NCBI GenBank assembly: GCA_963761735.1
Contig: CAVXHQ010000006.1
Location: 124,001 to 188,000, forward strand
DNA from: CAVXHQ01 sp963761735
Lineage (GTDB): Bacteria; Pseudomonadota; Alphaproteobacteria; Rhodobacterales; Rhodobacteraceae
Reading direction: 5' to 3'
Length of the DNA: 64,000 nt
This document shows, piece after piece, positions 45,744 through 54,338 of the stretch; position 1 is the stretch's first letter; the number at the start of each line of letters is the position of its first letter. The translations under genes and the position numbers were made by a program. The notes below the pieces were generated by a model. It was not told the DNA's origin and made no database searches. It worked only from the letters and a program-made list of their open reading frames with translations.

Positions 45744-47117
45744 ATGTTACACAACGATAAACTCGAACAATGGGACCGTGAAAACTTCTTTCATCCCTCT
45801 ACGCACCTTGCTGAATTTGCGCGCGGAAATGTGGCCCAACGGGTGATCACTGGTGGATCGGGCTGTCATATCGAGGATCGCGACGGCAACCGAATGCTTG
45901 ACGCATTTGCGGGGCTTTATTGCGTTAACGTTGGCTATGGGCGTCCTGAGATTGCCGAGGCGATTGCCGATCAGGCCAAAGAACTGGCCTATTACCACTC
46001 CTATGTCGGCCACGGTACTGAAGCGTCGATTACGCTTGCGAAAATGGTGCTGGACCGTGCGCCCGATCATATGTCGAAGGTCTATTTCGGTCTGTCAGGT
46101 TCTGATGCAAACGAGACCAACATCAAGCTGATCTGGTACTACAACAACATCTTGGGCCGCCCCCAAAAGAAGAAGATCATTTCGCGCTGGCGTGCGTTTC
46201 ATGGATCCGGCTTGATGACGGGGTCGCTGACGGGGCTTGAACTGTTTCACAATAAATTCGATTTGCCATTGGCGCACGTATTCCATACGGAAGCTCCGTT
46301 TTACTTTCGCCGTGATGATCTGGGACAAAGTGAGGCTGAGTTTGTCGCACATTGCGTGTCAAAGCTTGAGGAGATGATCCACCGCGAAGGTGCCGATACG
46401 ATCGCAGCCTTCATCGGCGAACCTATGCTTGGCACGGGTGGCATCGTCCCACCTCCTGAAGGCTATTGGCCGGCGATCCAAGCCGTCTTGGACCAACACG
46501 ACATCCTGCTGATCGCGGACGAAGTGGTTACCGGGTTTGGGCGGCTTGGCACGATGTTCGGGTCTGATCACTATGGGATGCGCCCGGATTTGATCGCAAT
46601 CGCAAAAGGTTTGACATCAGCATACGCACCGCTGTCCGGGTCCATCGTGTCCGAAAAGGTGTGGGCTGCACTGGAACAAGGGACCGATGAATACGGCCCC
46701 ATCGGCCATGGTTGGACATATTCAGCACATCCGATTGGTGCCGCTGCAGGTGTGGCCAATTTGGCATTGATCGACAAACTGGGTTTGATCGAGAACGCAG
46801 GCACCGTTGGCACCTATCTGAATGATGAAATGCGGGCGGCGCTTGTAGATCATCCGCATGTCGGCGACGTGCGCGGGGAAGGCATGATTTGTGCTGTTGA
46901 GTTCGTGGCCGATAAAGAAAGCCGAACCTTCTATAACGCGAGCGATAAGATCGGGCCGCAAATCGTCGGCAAGCTTTTGGAGCAAAGCAACGTCATTGCG
47001 CGCGCCATGCCTCAAGGCGATATTCTGGGTCTTGCGCCACCGTTTTGCCTTACACAAGCGGAGGCCGACCAAGTGGTTTCGGCAACCGTGCAGGCCGTCA
47101 ATTCCGTCTTGGGCTAA
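45744..47117 (+). CDS. doeD: class III aminotransferase, likely L-2,4-diaminobutyrate transaminase DoeD
   Basis: A 457-residue PLP aminotransferase. The signatures are GLSGSDANETNIKL, Asp in LLIADEVVTGFGR and the PLP Lys in IAIAKGLTSAYAPLSG. Adjacency to an ectoine hydrolase-type gene (doeA) and a following M20 deacetylase start supports the DoeD role: converting L-2,4-diaminobutyrate to aspartate semialdehyde. The GC content is lower than in the neighbouring catabolic genes. Confidence 0.78.
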   Translation: MLHNDKLEQWDRENFFHPSTHLAEFARGNVAQRVITGGSGCHIEDRDGNRMLDAFAGLYCVNVGYGRPEIAEAIADQAKELAYYHSYVGHGTEASITLAKMVLDRAPDHMSKVYFGLSGSDANETNIKLIWYYNNILGRPQKKKIISRWRAFHGSGLMTGSLTGLELFHNKFDLPLAHVFHTEAPFYFRRDDLGQSEAEFVAHCVSKLEEMIHREGADTIAAFIGEPMLGTGGIVPPPEGYWPAIQAVLDQHDILLIADEVVTGFGRLGTMFGSDHYGMRPDLIAIAKGLTSAYAPLSGSIVSEKVWAALEQGTDEYGPIGHGWTYSAHPIGAAAGVANLALIDKLGLIENAGTVGTYLNDEMRAALVDHPHVGDVRGEGMICAVEFVADKESRTFYNASDKIGPQIVGKLLEQSNVIARAMPQGDILGLAPPFCLTQAEADQVVSATVQAVNSVLG

Positions 47118-47137
47118 AGCGCGGAAAGGACAGTAAA

Positions 47138-48322
47138 ATGACCACCCATAACGCAGCCTTTGACAGTTCCGAATATGATCAGCGCATTGCCAAGACCCGT
47201 ACGGCCATGTCGGCGCTGGGATTGGACGCAATGTTTGTCACCGACCCCTCCAATCAAGCCTGGCTGACGGGCTATGACGGGTGGTCATTCTATGTGCACC
47301 AAGGCGTGATCGTCACGATGGAAGGGGAGCCGATCTGGTGGGGCCGTCACATGGATATGATTGGCGGGCGTCGCACCTGTTGGATGCAGCACGACAATAT
47401 AATCGGCTATGGCGACCATTTTGTTCAATCGACAGAAATCCACCCGATGCAGGACTTGGCCACGCAACTAAAGGCCCGTGGATTTGGGCGGGCGCGCATC
47501 GGTGTCGAGATGGAGAATTACTATTATTCCGCCAAGGCACATGCCGTTTTGACCGACGAACTTCCAGGTGCGATCTTGATTGATGCGACAGCCCTAGTGA
47601 ATTGGCAGCGGTTGATCAAATCGGAGGCAGAGATCAGCTTTATTTGGAAGGCCGCGCGCATATCGGAAAAGGTGATGATGACGGCAATTGACCGTGCGAC
47701 TGTTGGCGTTCGAAAGAACGACCTTGTCGCTGACATTATGCATGCGGGCATTGCGGGTGTCGGCGATGATTGGGGGGATTATCCGGCGATTGTGCCGCTG
47801 GCGCCCTCCGGGTTGGATGCCACAGCGGCTCATCTTACATGGGACGGTGCCCCGATGCGGAGCGGAGAAGCAACCTTCTTTGAGCTGTCGGGGTGTTACC
47901 GTCGTTATCACGCACCGATTTGCCGCACTGTTTTCCTCGGGACACCGTCAGATGAAATGCGACGCGTCGAGGCCGCACAGATCGAAGGGATCGCGGCGGG
48001 TCTGGATGCAGCTCGTGCAGGCAATCGGACATGCGATATTGCCAATGCATTCATGCATGTCATGGCCAAGCACAGGATCGAAAGGTCTGGCCGCATGGGG
48101 TATTCAATTGGCCTAAGCTACCCACCTGACTGGGGTGAGCGGACAGCCTCAATCCGTAGTGAAGATGAGACTGTTCTTCAGCCGGGCATGACCTTTCATT
48201 TTATGCCTGCCTTGTGGATGGACAGCTGGGGGTTGGAAACCACAGAGACACTCCTGATCCAAGAGGATAGTCCTGCGGAAACCCTCTGCGATATTGAGCG
48301 CAAACTCTTTGTGAAAAACTGA
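47138..48322 (+). CDS. doeA: M24-type ectoine hydrolase DoeA
   Basis: A 394-residue creatinase-fold protein similar to DoeA/EutD, which opens the ectoine ring to N-acetyl-diaminobutyrate. The metal Asp pair of M24 peptidases is missing: the region reads FFELSGCYRRYHAPICRT, keeping a Glu as in metal-free ectoine hydrolases. The ATG at 47138 follows GGAAAGGA; a longer frame starts inside doeD. Intact. Confidence 0.8.
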   Translation: MTTHNAAFDSSEYDQRIAKTRTAMSALGLDAMFVTDPSNQAWLTGYDGWSFYVHQGVIVTMEGEPIWWGRHMDMIGGRRTCWMQHDNIIGYGDHFVQSTEIHPMQDLATQLKARGFGRARIGVEMENYYYSAKAHAVLTDELPGAILIDATALVNWQRLIKSEAEISFIWKAARISEKVMMTAIDRATVGVRKNDLVADIMHAGIAGVGDDWGDYPAIVPLAPSGLDATAAHLTWDGAPMRSGEATFFELSGCYRRYHAPICRTVFLGTPSDEMRRVEAAQIEGIAAGLDAARAGNRTCDIANAFMHVMAKHRIERSGRMGYSIGLSYPPDWGERTASIRSEDETVLQPGMTFHFMPALWMDSWGLETTETLLIQEDSPAETLCDIERKLFVKN

Positions 48323-48326
48323 CTCA

Positions 48327-48402
48327 ATGATCGATCAGACCAAGCGCATTCTGTCAGACCTTATCGCCTTTCCTACGGTTTCGGCAGACAGCAACCTTGA
48401 TA
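48327..48402 (+). pseudogene. M20 deacetylase (ArgE/DoeB-like), N-terminal stub cut by IS66 fragment
   Basis: The 25 codons from ATG 48327 read MIDQTKRILSDLIAFPTV and then SADSNLD, the usual N-terminus of acetylornithine deacetylase-type M20 enzymes. The frame ends at the IS66 inverted repeat (48403). In ectoine degradation a deacetylase (DoeB) follows DoeA, which fits this position. The rest of the gene is not in the window. Confidence 0.65.
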
Positions 48403-48828
48403 GTAACCGTCCGGGCTTACCGCTCTGCCGTGAATAGAGGGTGTTCGATAGTGTCCGCTTTGGATAGCGGACACTATGGGGCGTTTGATGGCGCGACGAA
48501 CGAAGCGGTTGTGGACGGACGAAGAGAAGCGGTCGATCTGTTTTCAGACGACGGCCCCGGGTGTTTCCGTGGCGCGGGTCGCACGGCGTTATGCGATGAA
48601 CGCCAACATGGTTTGCAAGTGGCTGCGTGACCCTCGTTATGCGCCGGAAGCTGGGGCGGTTGTTGAAGGGACCGCGACGGATGCAGCCTGTTTCTTGCCG
48701 GTCGAGATCACCGACCGGACGGAGAGCGGTGGCGCAGATCCCCACATTGGGCCTGGGCCCCTACCAAGCTCGATCGAGATCGACATCGCGGGCGGTCATC
48801 GGCTGCGGATCAACGGCACCTATCATAA
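48403..48828 (+). mobile_element. IS66 fragment (left end and tnpA only)
   Basis: The inverted repeat GTAACCGTCCGGGCTTACCG starts at 48403. Within it, tnpA' (ATG 48476) reads MGRLMARRTKRLWTDEEKR and retains the helix-turn-helix, close to but distinct from the copy at 2123-2503. It breaks off at GHRLRINGTY, where the intact protein has a further ~14 residues. tnpB, tnpC and the far end are missing. Confidence 0.85.
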
Positions 48829-50044
48829 AGCGCAAGACGCGGCGATCGTGCCGTTGATCACCGCGCTCGACGATGCGAAATTATACAATGAAGTAGTGGG
48901 CACCGTTATTGCGCAAAAGAACGACCGGACTGACCAGTATGAGCGGAAGGTGCGCAGAAAGACGATCCCCACGGCTTCGGAAATGGCAGAGTGGCTAGAC
49001 TGGGAAAACCACGACACCCTGGGCGCACTGCTAAAGGAACTTGCGCGCCGCGCGATCAAAGAGACCGACCAAGACACGCGGTATCGAGCTGACCCGATCA
49101 TCCAAAGTGCAGCGGCCAGCCGGATCGAGAGATTCAAGCAAGAAGTATTTGCCCATCTCTTCGCACGCTACCTTGCTGACAAAAAAATTCTATTCATCGC
49201 AGACATCAAGGACGCGCAGCCCACTAAACCCGATGAGTTGAGACACGCCATGACGGAGTTCAGGGATGCCTCACTTGAGCAGGCCGAGGCTTGGCACGCC
49301 CGGTTCTATACTTGGCTGTACCTCGTTCCGCCGCCAGAAATCTCGATGCTGCGTCACCAGATGAAGAAATCCGTCGCGCTGGAAACGAAGAGCCCCACCG
49401 ATACTGACAAAAAGGCGGTCGAGATGTTGGGGCAGATGGACCGCCTTATGGCACTCTATACGCAGGTCCAGGCCGCTGGGTTCTCGGGTACGGAACATCA
49501 AGACAGGCTAAAAACGGCTAACTTCCTCTATGAAGACCAGAACGGTTTCGAAAAGGTCTATTCAAACAAAAGCGAAGACCACGACCAGACTTTTGCGGGC
49601 ACGCGGCGCGGGCTCCGCCAGATGGTCCGTTACGGCGACATGCAAACGCTGGAGCCCATCTTTGCAAGCCACCGTGTCTCAAAAGCCGAGGTTACGACAT
49701 TCACCGAAATGACGCCCGCCTCCGTCAAGAAACTGTTTGCCGATTTCGTCAAACTGCGGGAAGACATCATAGCAGCCACCAAAGCCGAGAAGCCAAAACG
49801 TGGCAGTCACGAAGAGACGCTACTGGTCGCGCTACCCGCCAATGTTGCCAGGTACGAGCGTGACTTGCTCAAGGTCGCGCATTACAATTTCCACGCCTCG
49901 GCTGCTAGGCTGACCGACCATATCAAACTGCACCACGTGCTGATGTCAGTCGTGGCCAAGCTCACCGACTACGCGCTGATGTGGGAGCGGGATAAGACCT
50001 TTGCCTATTTTGGTATGCTCTACCGAGCCATGGAATACGAAGGG
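48829..50044 (+). pseudogene. cas13a: Cas13a (type VI-A CRISPR effector) C-terminal fragment
   Basis: About 405 residues in frame with the truncated IS66 tnpA. From memory of Rhodobacter capsulatus Cas13a, conserved blocks line up in order. RIERFKQEVFAHLFARYL fits its FIENYRRDMLAFMFEDYI; YTWLYLVPPPEISMLRHQMK fits LYLVMHFVPASDVSNLLHQL; TRRGLRQMVRYGDM fits TLRGLRQIARYNHM; DHIKLHHVLMSVVAKLTDYA plus MWERD fits DHLRLHRLMMDVIGRLIDYA and AYERD. The IS21 insertion (50045) cuts just after this point, before the expected HEPN2 RxxxxH site, and the N-terminal two thirds, including HEPN1, are gone. No repeats or other cas genes are visible nearby. Inactive as it stands. Confidence 0.72.
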
Positions 50045-50197
50045 TGTCAATCTCGGCGACAAAAGGGACCATTTACCGGCGCAAAATGGGGCCACGGCCT
50101 GGATGTTCGCGGCGCTCTGGCGCGTGTGCTCGCCAAGTAGCTGACGCGCGCCAGAGTGCGCTGGCCGCAGGCCAGCATTGCTGCTGTTTTTGCGGTT

Positions 50198-50950
50198 TCA
50201 GTCTTGGAGTTTGCGGCTCTGTCGCAGCCGGTAGCTGTCGCCGTTCATTTCCAGGATGTGAACATGGTGGGTCAGGCGGTCGAGGATGGCGCCGGTAAGG
50301 CGCTCGGATCCGAAGACTTCGGTCCATTCATCAAACGGCAGATTGGACGTGATGACGATTGATCCTCGCTCATAGCGCTGCGAGATGACTTCGAACAGCA
50401 ACTCCGCGCCGGATTTGCTCAGGGGAACGAAGCCAAGTTCGTCAATGATCAACAGATCCTGACTGACAATCAGCTTTTGCAGGCGCTGCAGACGCCGATC
50501 ATCGGCTGCCTCGATCAACTCATGCACCAGCGCGGCGGCCGTCGTGAAGCGGACCTTCAGGCCCTTCTGGCAAGCGGCGAGACCAAGCCCCAAGGCAATG
50601 TGGGTCTTGCCGGTTCCCGATGGACCCAGAGCAATAATGTTCTCGCGGCGATCAGCGTATTCGCAACGTGCCAGCTCCATGGTCAAGACCTTGTTGAGCG
50701 ACGGGATCGCCTTGAAGTCGAAACTGTCGAGGCTCTTGGTGGCCGGGAACTTCGCGGCTTTGATCCGCCGCTCAACCATCCGGCGTTCGCGTTCGATCAG
50801 CTCCAGTTCGCAAAGCCGCAGCAGATATTGAACATGATCCTTGCCCTCTGCCGCACACTGACGGGCCAGCTTGCCATATTCGCTCTTGAAGGTCGGCAGT
50901 CGGAGCGCCTTGAGGTGATGCTGCAATAAGACCTGCGGAGTGTCGCTCAT
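50198..50950 (-). CDS. istB: IS21 helper ATPase IstB, copy 2
   Basis: Same 250-residue protein as at 25424-26176, with the same Walker motifs, start overlap (ATGA with istA) and orientation. Confidence 0.93.
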   Translation of the reverse strand: MSDTPQVLLQHHLKALRLPTFKSEYGKLARQCAAEGKDHVQYLLRLCELELIERERRMVERRIKAAKFPATKSLDSFDFKAIPSLNKVLTMELARCEYADRRENIIALGPSGTGKTHIALGLGLAACQKGLKVRFTTAAALVHELIEAADDRRLQRLQKLIVSQDLLIIDELGFVPLSKSGAELLFEVISQRYERGSIVITSNLPFDEWTEVFGSERLTGAILDRLTHHVHILEMNGDSYRLRQSRKLQD

Positions 50951-52446
50951 GTCGGCACCCCCGACATCAGGCTCATGTAGCTGGCCGGGTCTGTCGTCCC
51001 GACCTGTGCTCTGGGCAGATAGGGATAAATATCGAGATCCAGCCGTGGCGGACGCCTCTCGATCCGGCACAGGACAAGATGCTTCACAGCATCATAGCCG
51101 ATGGCCCCGAGATCGAGCGCCTGCCGGATCGCACCATGCAGATGGGTCAGTTCGAACGTTTCCAGCAGACGTAAAACCTGAACATATTCGCGCTTGCCCT
51201 TCTTCCCCATCCGCGCCTCCAACAGTCGGCGCAGGGTGGCGAACTCATCCGGCAGATCCCAGCCTTGCAGCGGTGCGGCTTGATCCAGCGCCCCAACCTT
51301 TTGCTCCAACAGCGGCAGGTAATGCATCGGATCAAATACCATGTCCGCCTTGTCGTAGGACCGGCGGTGGTGGGCAATCACCTCGGCCCCGCAGCCGATC
51401 ACAACCTCATGGACATACCCACGAACCTGAACCTCGTGATGGGCATGAGCGACAGGCACCGAGTAGTCATTGTTGCGATAACGGACCATGGAGATCGATG
51501 TCGCCCGGGTGCTGACCCTGTCGCAAGCATCGTAAGGGGTGGTCGGCAGCGCCATCAGCGCATTGAGATCCCGCATCAGACGTTCACCGACAGTCTCGGT
51601 ATGACCACGCACAATGTCGCCCTGTCGCGTCAGGCACTGATCTTCCAGCCAGGTGTTCAACGCATCGAAGCTGTCGGACCGCGGCGCGGGAACGAGGAAG
51701 TTGCGCCGCCCATATCCGATCACCCCCTCGACGTTGCCTTTGTCATTGCCTTTGCCCGGTCGGCCGAACTTGTCGTCGAACAGGTAATGCGACTGCAATT
51801 CCGAAAAGACGCGGGTGCGCAACCGGAGGCCATCGCCCAGGATTTTCGCCACTGCGATCGTTGTATTGTCGTAGAGGATCGACAAGGGCACGCCGCCGAA
51901 GAATGCAAAAGCGGCGTTGTGGCCATCACAAAACGCCTCGGTCGTCTCGGCGGGGTAGGTCTTGATGAAGAACGCATCCGAATGCGGAAGCGCCATCGCA
52001 AAGTAGTGCAGCTTACACTCAACACCGGCAATCACGCCCAGCGTTTCGCCGAAATCGACCTGAACATGGCCCGGCGCATGCGACAGCGGCACGAACACTT
52101 CCCGCGTCCGCCGCTTCTTCTCACGCACATAATCAGTGACGATGGTGATCCCGCCCGTAAAGCCATGCTCGTCGCGCAGCCGCGCATGAATTCGCTTGGC
52201 AGTGTGCCGCTGTTTCTTGAGTTTGCTCTTATCCTCTTCGAGGATCTGGTCGATCACCGGCACAAAGGGATCAAGCTTGGGACGCTGCGGCATCGCTTGG
52301 CGCCGATATCCCGGCGGAACCGAATGCTTCAGGATCTTCGACACTGTCTTGCGGTCGATCCCGAACTTCCGCCCCGCCTCGCGCTCACTCATGCCCTCGA
52401 CATGGCACGCTCTGCGCACCCGGGTATACAGTTCCACAGAATACAT
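50947..52446 (-). CDS. istA: IS21 transposase IstA, copy 2
   Basis: The 499-residue transposase, identical to copy 1 except for Pro in place of Leu in the GGVPLSILYDN segment next to the second catalytic Asp. The other copy reads GGVLLSILYDN. Both appear intact. Confidence 0.95.
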   Translation of the reverse strand: MYSVELYTRVRRACHVEGMSEREAGRKFGIDRKTVSKILKHSVPPGYRRQAMPQRPKLDPFVPVIDQILEEDKSKLKKQRHTAKRIHARLRDEHGFTGGITIVTDYVREKKRRTREVFVPLSHAPGHVQVDFGETLGVIAGVECKLHYFAMALPHSDAFFIKTYPAETTEAFCDGHNAAFAFFGGVPLSILYDNTTIAVAKILGDGLRLRTRVFSELQSHYLFDDKFGRPGKGNDKGNVEGVIGYGRRNFLVPAPRSDSFDALNTWLEDQCLTRQGDIVRGHTETVGERLMRDLNALMALPTTPYDACDRVSTRATSISMVRYRNNDYSVPVAHAHHEVQVRGYVHEVVIGCGAEVIAHHRRSYDKADMVFDPMHYLPLLEQKVGALDQAAPLQGWDLPDEFATLRRLLEARMGKKGKREYVQVLRLLETFELTHLHGAIRQALDLGAIGYDAVKHLVLCRIERRPPRLDLDIYPYLPRAQVGTTDPASYMSLMSGVPT

Positions 52447-52561
52447 CTCCCGACCCTCAGCTTCCGCCCCGGGTCTCAGAATGGCGGAATTTTACTCCGC
52501 GACGGTCAGGTAATCCCACCGTTTCCGTGGCCCAGTTTGCCTCCGGGATTCACAGAAGGGT

Positions 52562-52783
52562 TTGGTCGCAAACTCGCGCAAGTCCTTGGGGCACTACCCC
52601 GATGTAACCGATACCACTCTGAACTTGTGGTCCGGCTGGATTGCATTTGGTGTTTCTGTAATGATCTGCGCAATCACCTATTTTGTGGTCTACAAAATGA
52701 CGAGATTCGCGAGCGGTAGAAGGAACTCGCGGACGGTGCTACTCAACATGCTGGCAGCCCATCTGCGGAGAGGCGGCCGCTAG
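52562..52783 (+). other. small frame with one predicted membrane helix next to the IS21/Cas13a junction
   Basis: 73 codons starting at GTG 52562. Residues about 22-45 (LWSGWIAFGVSVMICAITYF) form a clear membrane-like helix, followed by a basic tail rich in Arg. No family was recognised. It may be the C-terminus of a protein cut by rearrangement, or chance. In the other frame, the pre-insertion Cas13a-like frame would read on to about 52719 without resemblance to HEPN2. Confidence 0.3.
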
Positions 52784-53184
52784 GCCGAAGCCAATTACTT
52801 CAAAATCTTTGACGGGGGAAGGCAAGACGCCTGCCTAACCCAGTTTTCGGTTTGTTCAAGCGGCTTGGATTGCCGTGAAAATGGCAGTCATGCTGAACCA
52901 TTTCCAGAAGCACCTGTAAAATAACGGAAGTTTCTTCCGAACTTTGTAGCAAATGAGAAAAGGCACGAGAATTTCGATCTTTTTGGCCTTACAGAGGCCC
53001 GTGTCATCATTTTTCCATTTTATTTTCAATGTGTTGGATGTTTATGTAGGCGAATTTCAGTCTTGTCGCCTCTCGGAGGGTGTTTTGTGTCGTTTCATCC
53101 TGCCCTGTCTCCGTTGGCTCATATTGCTTCGTCCCCGTCTTACTATAATAGGTGGAAGGATAGTTCCGGGCCTGCGCTTCGCGC
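52784..53184. other. 400-bp gap, nothing recognised
   Basis: AT-richer than the flanks, with poly-T stretches and only short frames. No direct repeats of CRISPR type, no RNA gene and no inserted element were seen. Confidence 0.45.
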
Positions 53185-53550
53185 GTGACGAAGCCGGTCA
53201 CCTGAAGCCCCTCCAGCACTGCGGCTCGTTCATGGCGACGCGCGAACTGAGCCGACGCGTCGCACCTGACTGTGCAGTGGAGATGGACACGAATGCCTAC
53301 TCGGTCCCATGGCGCTTGATCGGCGAGCGGGTCCGCGTGCTGGTCACGGCTGAGACGGTGCGGGTTACAGTCACGTCGTCACGATCCGGGGCGACAGCTA
53401 TCGCCTCCGCGAAAAGCGTCGCAGCGGGCTTTTGCAAAAGCCCGCTGCGACGACCGAAACCATCACTGCATCAACCTGAAGGTGGGCCAGTTCTTCATGT
53501 CGCCCTAGGGCCAGATCCGAATGTCGCTGGACACTGCCGCCCGGACATCC
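53185..53550 (+). pseudogene. IS21-family debris (3' istA fused to istB tail)
   Basis: The frame contains RELSRRVAPDCAVEMDTNAY and SVPWRLIGERVRVLVT, the C-terminal beta-barrel of an IstA of a different subgroup from the two full copies. It is followed at once, in another frame, by GDSYRLREKR, which is the end of IstB. Most of istB is deleted. It shows repeated IS21 activity here. Confidence 0.65.
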
Positions 53551-53605
53551 GGGTTTTGCTCAGTAGCAGGAGCGCTTTGCTCCTGACCATTGACAGGAGT
53601 GACGC

Positions 53606-53926
53606 ATGACGCAGCACGAGCAAACGACCGATAACGCGGAGACCACGGCAGCTGCGCCGACGCCATCGACCAAACCTCAGCGCCCGCGTGCGACCAGGTC
53701 TGCCCAACTTGCAAAAATGTTGGCGACCAAGCGCGGCGCGGATGTCACGGCCATCGGAGCGAAGTTCGGCTGGCAGCCGCATACGGTGCGGGCGGCTTTG
53801 TCCGGGCTGCGGAAGGCCGGGCATAACCTGGTCCGCGATATCGACGTGAAGGACAAGCCATCACGCTACAGGATTGTCCGGGACGTCGCGGACACTTCAG
53901 CAGTGGTCGCACGCGATGAAGGATGA
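53606..53926 (+). CDS. DUF3489 domain protein
   Basis: A 106-residue basic protein with a Thr/Ala/Pro-rich N-terminus and a winged-helix-like DUF3489 region (SAQLAKMLATKRGADVTAI, then FGWQPHTVRAALSGL). First gene of a DUF3489-DUF2924-serine recombinase cassette common in alphaproteobacterial mobile DNA. Its end overlaps the next start. Confidence 0.82.
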   Translation: MTQHEQTTDNAETTAAAPTPSTKPQRPRATRSAQLAKMLATKRGADVTAIGAKFGWQPHTVRAALSGLRKAGHNLVRDIDVKDKPSRYRIVRDVADTSAVVARDEG

Positions 53927-54338
53927 CGCCGCAGAACTAGAGGGGCGGGCCGCGGTGCTGGAGCAGTGGGAGGTCGCCTTCCGGGCGCCGCCACCCGCCT
54001 ACCTTTCGTTAGGCCTCATGGAGATGGCCTTGGCATACGATGCGCAGTGCAGGCGGGTAGGGGGCTTGCCCGCCGCAACCCGCAGAGCGCTGGAGCAGAT
54101 TGCGTCGGGGAAGCCGGCTCGTGACATCGCAGTCGATCCTGCAAAGCCGGGAACCCACTACGTGCGCGAGTGGAATGGTCGCACCTATCAGGTGGCCGCC
54201 ACCCGGGAGGGCTTTGAGATGGATGGTCGGACATGGCCATCGCTGTCAGCAATTGCCAAACACATCACCGGCACGACCTGGTCGGGACCACGGTTCTTCG
54301 GTCTCGCCAAGGTGCCGACGGCATCGGCTTTGCGATGA
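53916..54338 (+). CDS. DUF2924 domain protein
   Basis: A 140-residue protein with the DUF2924 pattern: PGTHYVREWNGRTYQV, GFEMDGRTWPSLSAIA and TGTTWSGPRFFGL. The ATG at 53916 overlaps the DUF3489 stop; an upstream in-frame ATG at 53874 lies inside that gene. It probably binds DNA with the recombinase. Confidence 0.82.
   Translation: MKDDAAELEGRAAVLEQWEVAFRAPPPAYLSLGLMEMALAYDAQCRRVGGLPAATRRALEQIASGKPARDIAVDPAKPGTHYVREWNGRTYQVAATREGFEMDGRTWPSLSAIAKHITGTTWSGPRFFGLAKVPTASALR

Larger units (their letters stand above)
50045..52554 (-). mobile_element. IS21-family insertion sequence, copy 2, with 6-bp target duplication
   Basis: 2510 bp, the same length as copy 1 and nearly identical to it. Here the flanks match: GAAGGG at 50039-50044 and again at 52555-52560, the expected size for IS21. 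This is therefore a direct, recent insertion into the reading frame of the Cas13a-like fragment. Confidence 0.93.

Noticed and set aside
49800..49900. RDLLKVAHYNF as a possible HEPN catalytic RxxxxH of Cas13a
   Set aside because: The spacing is six residues and the segment aligns before the ERD region, not with the known HEPN2 site, which lies beyond the IS21 junction. I do not count it as the active site.
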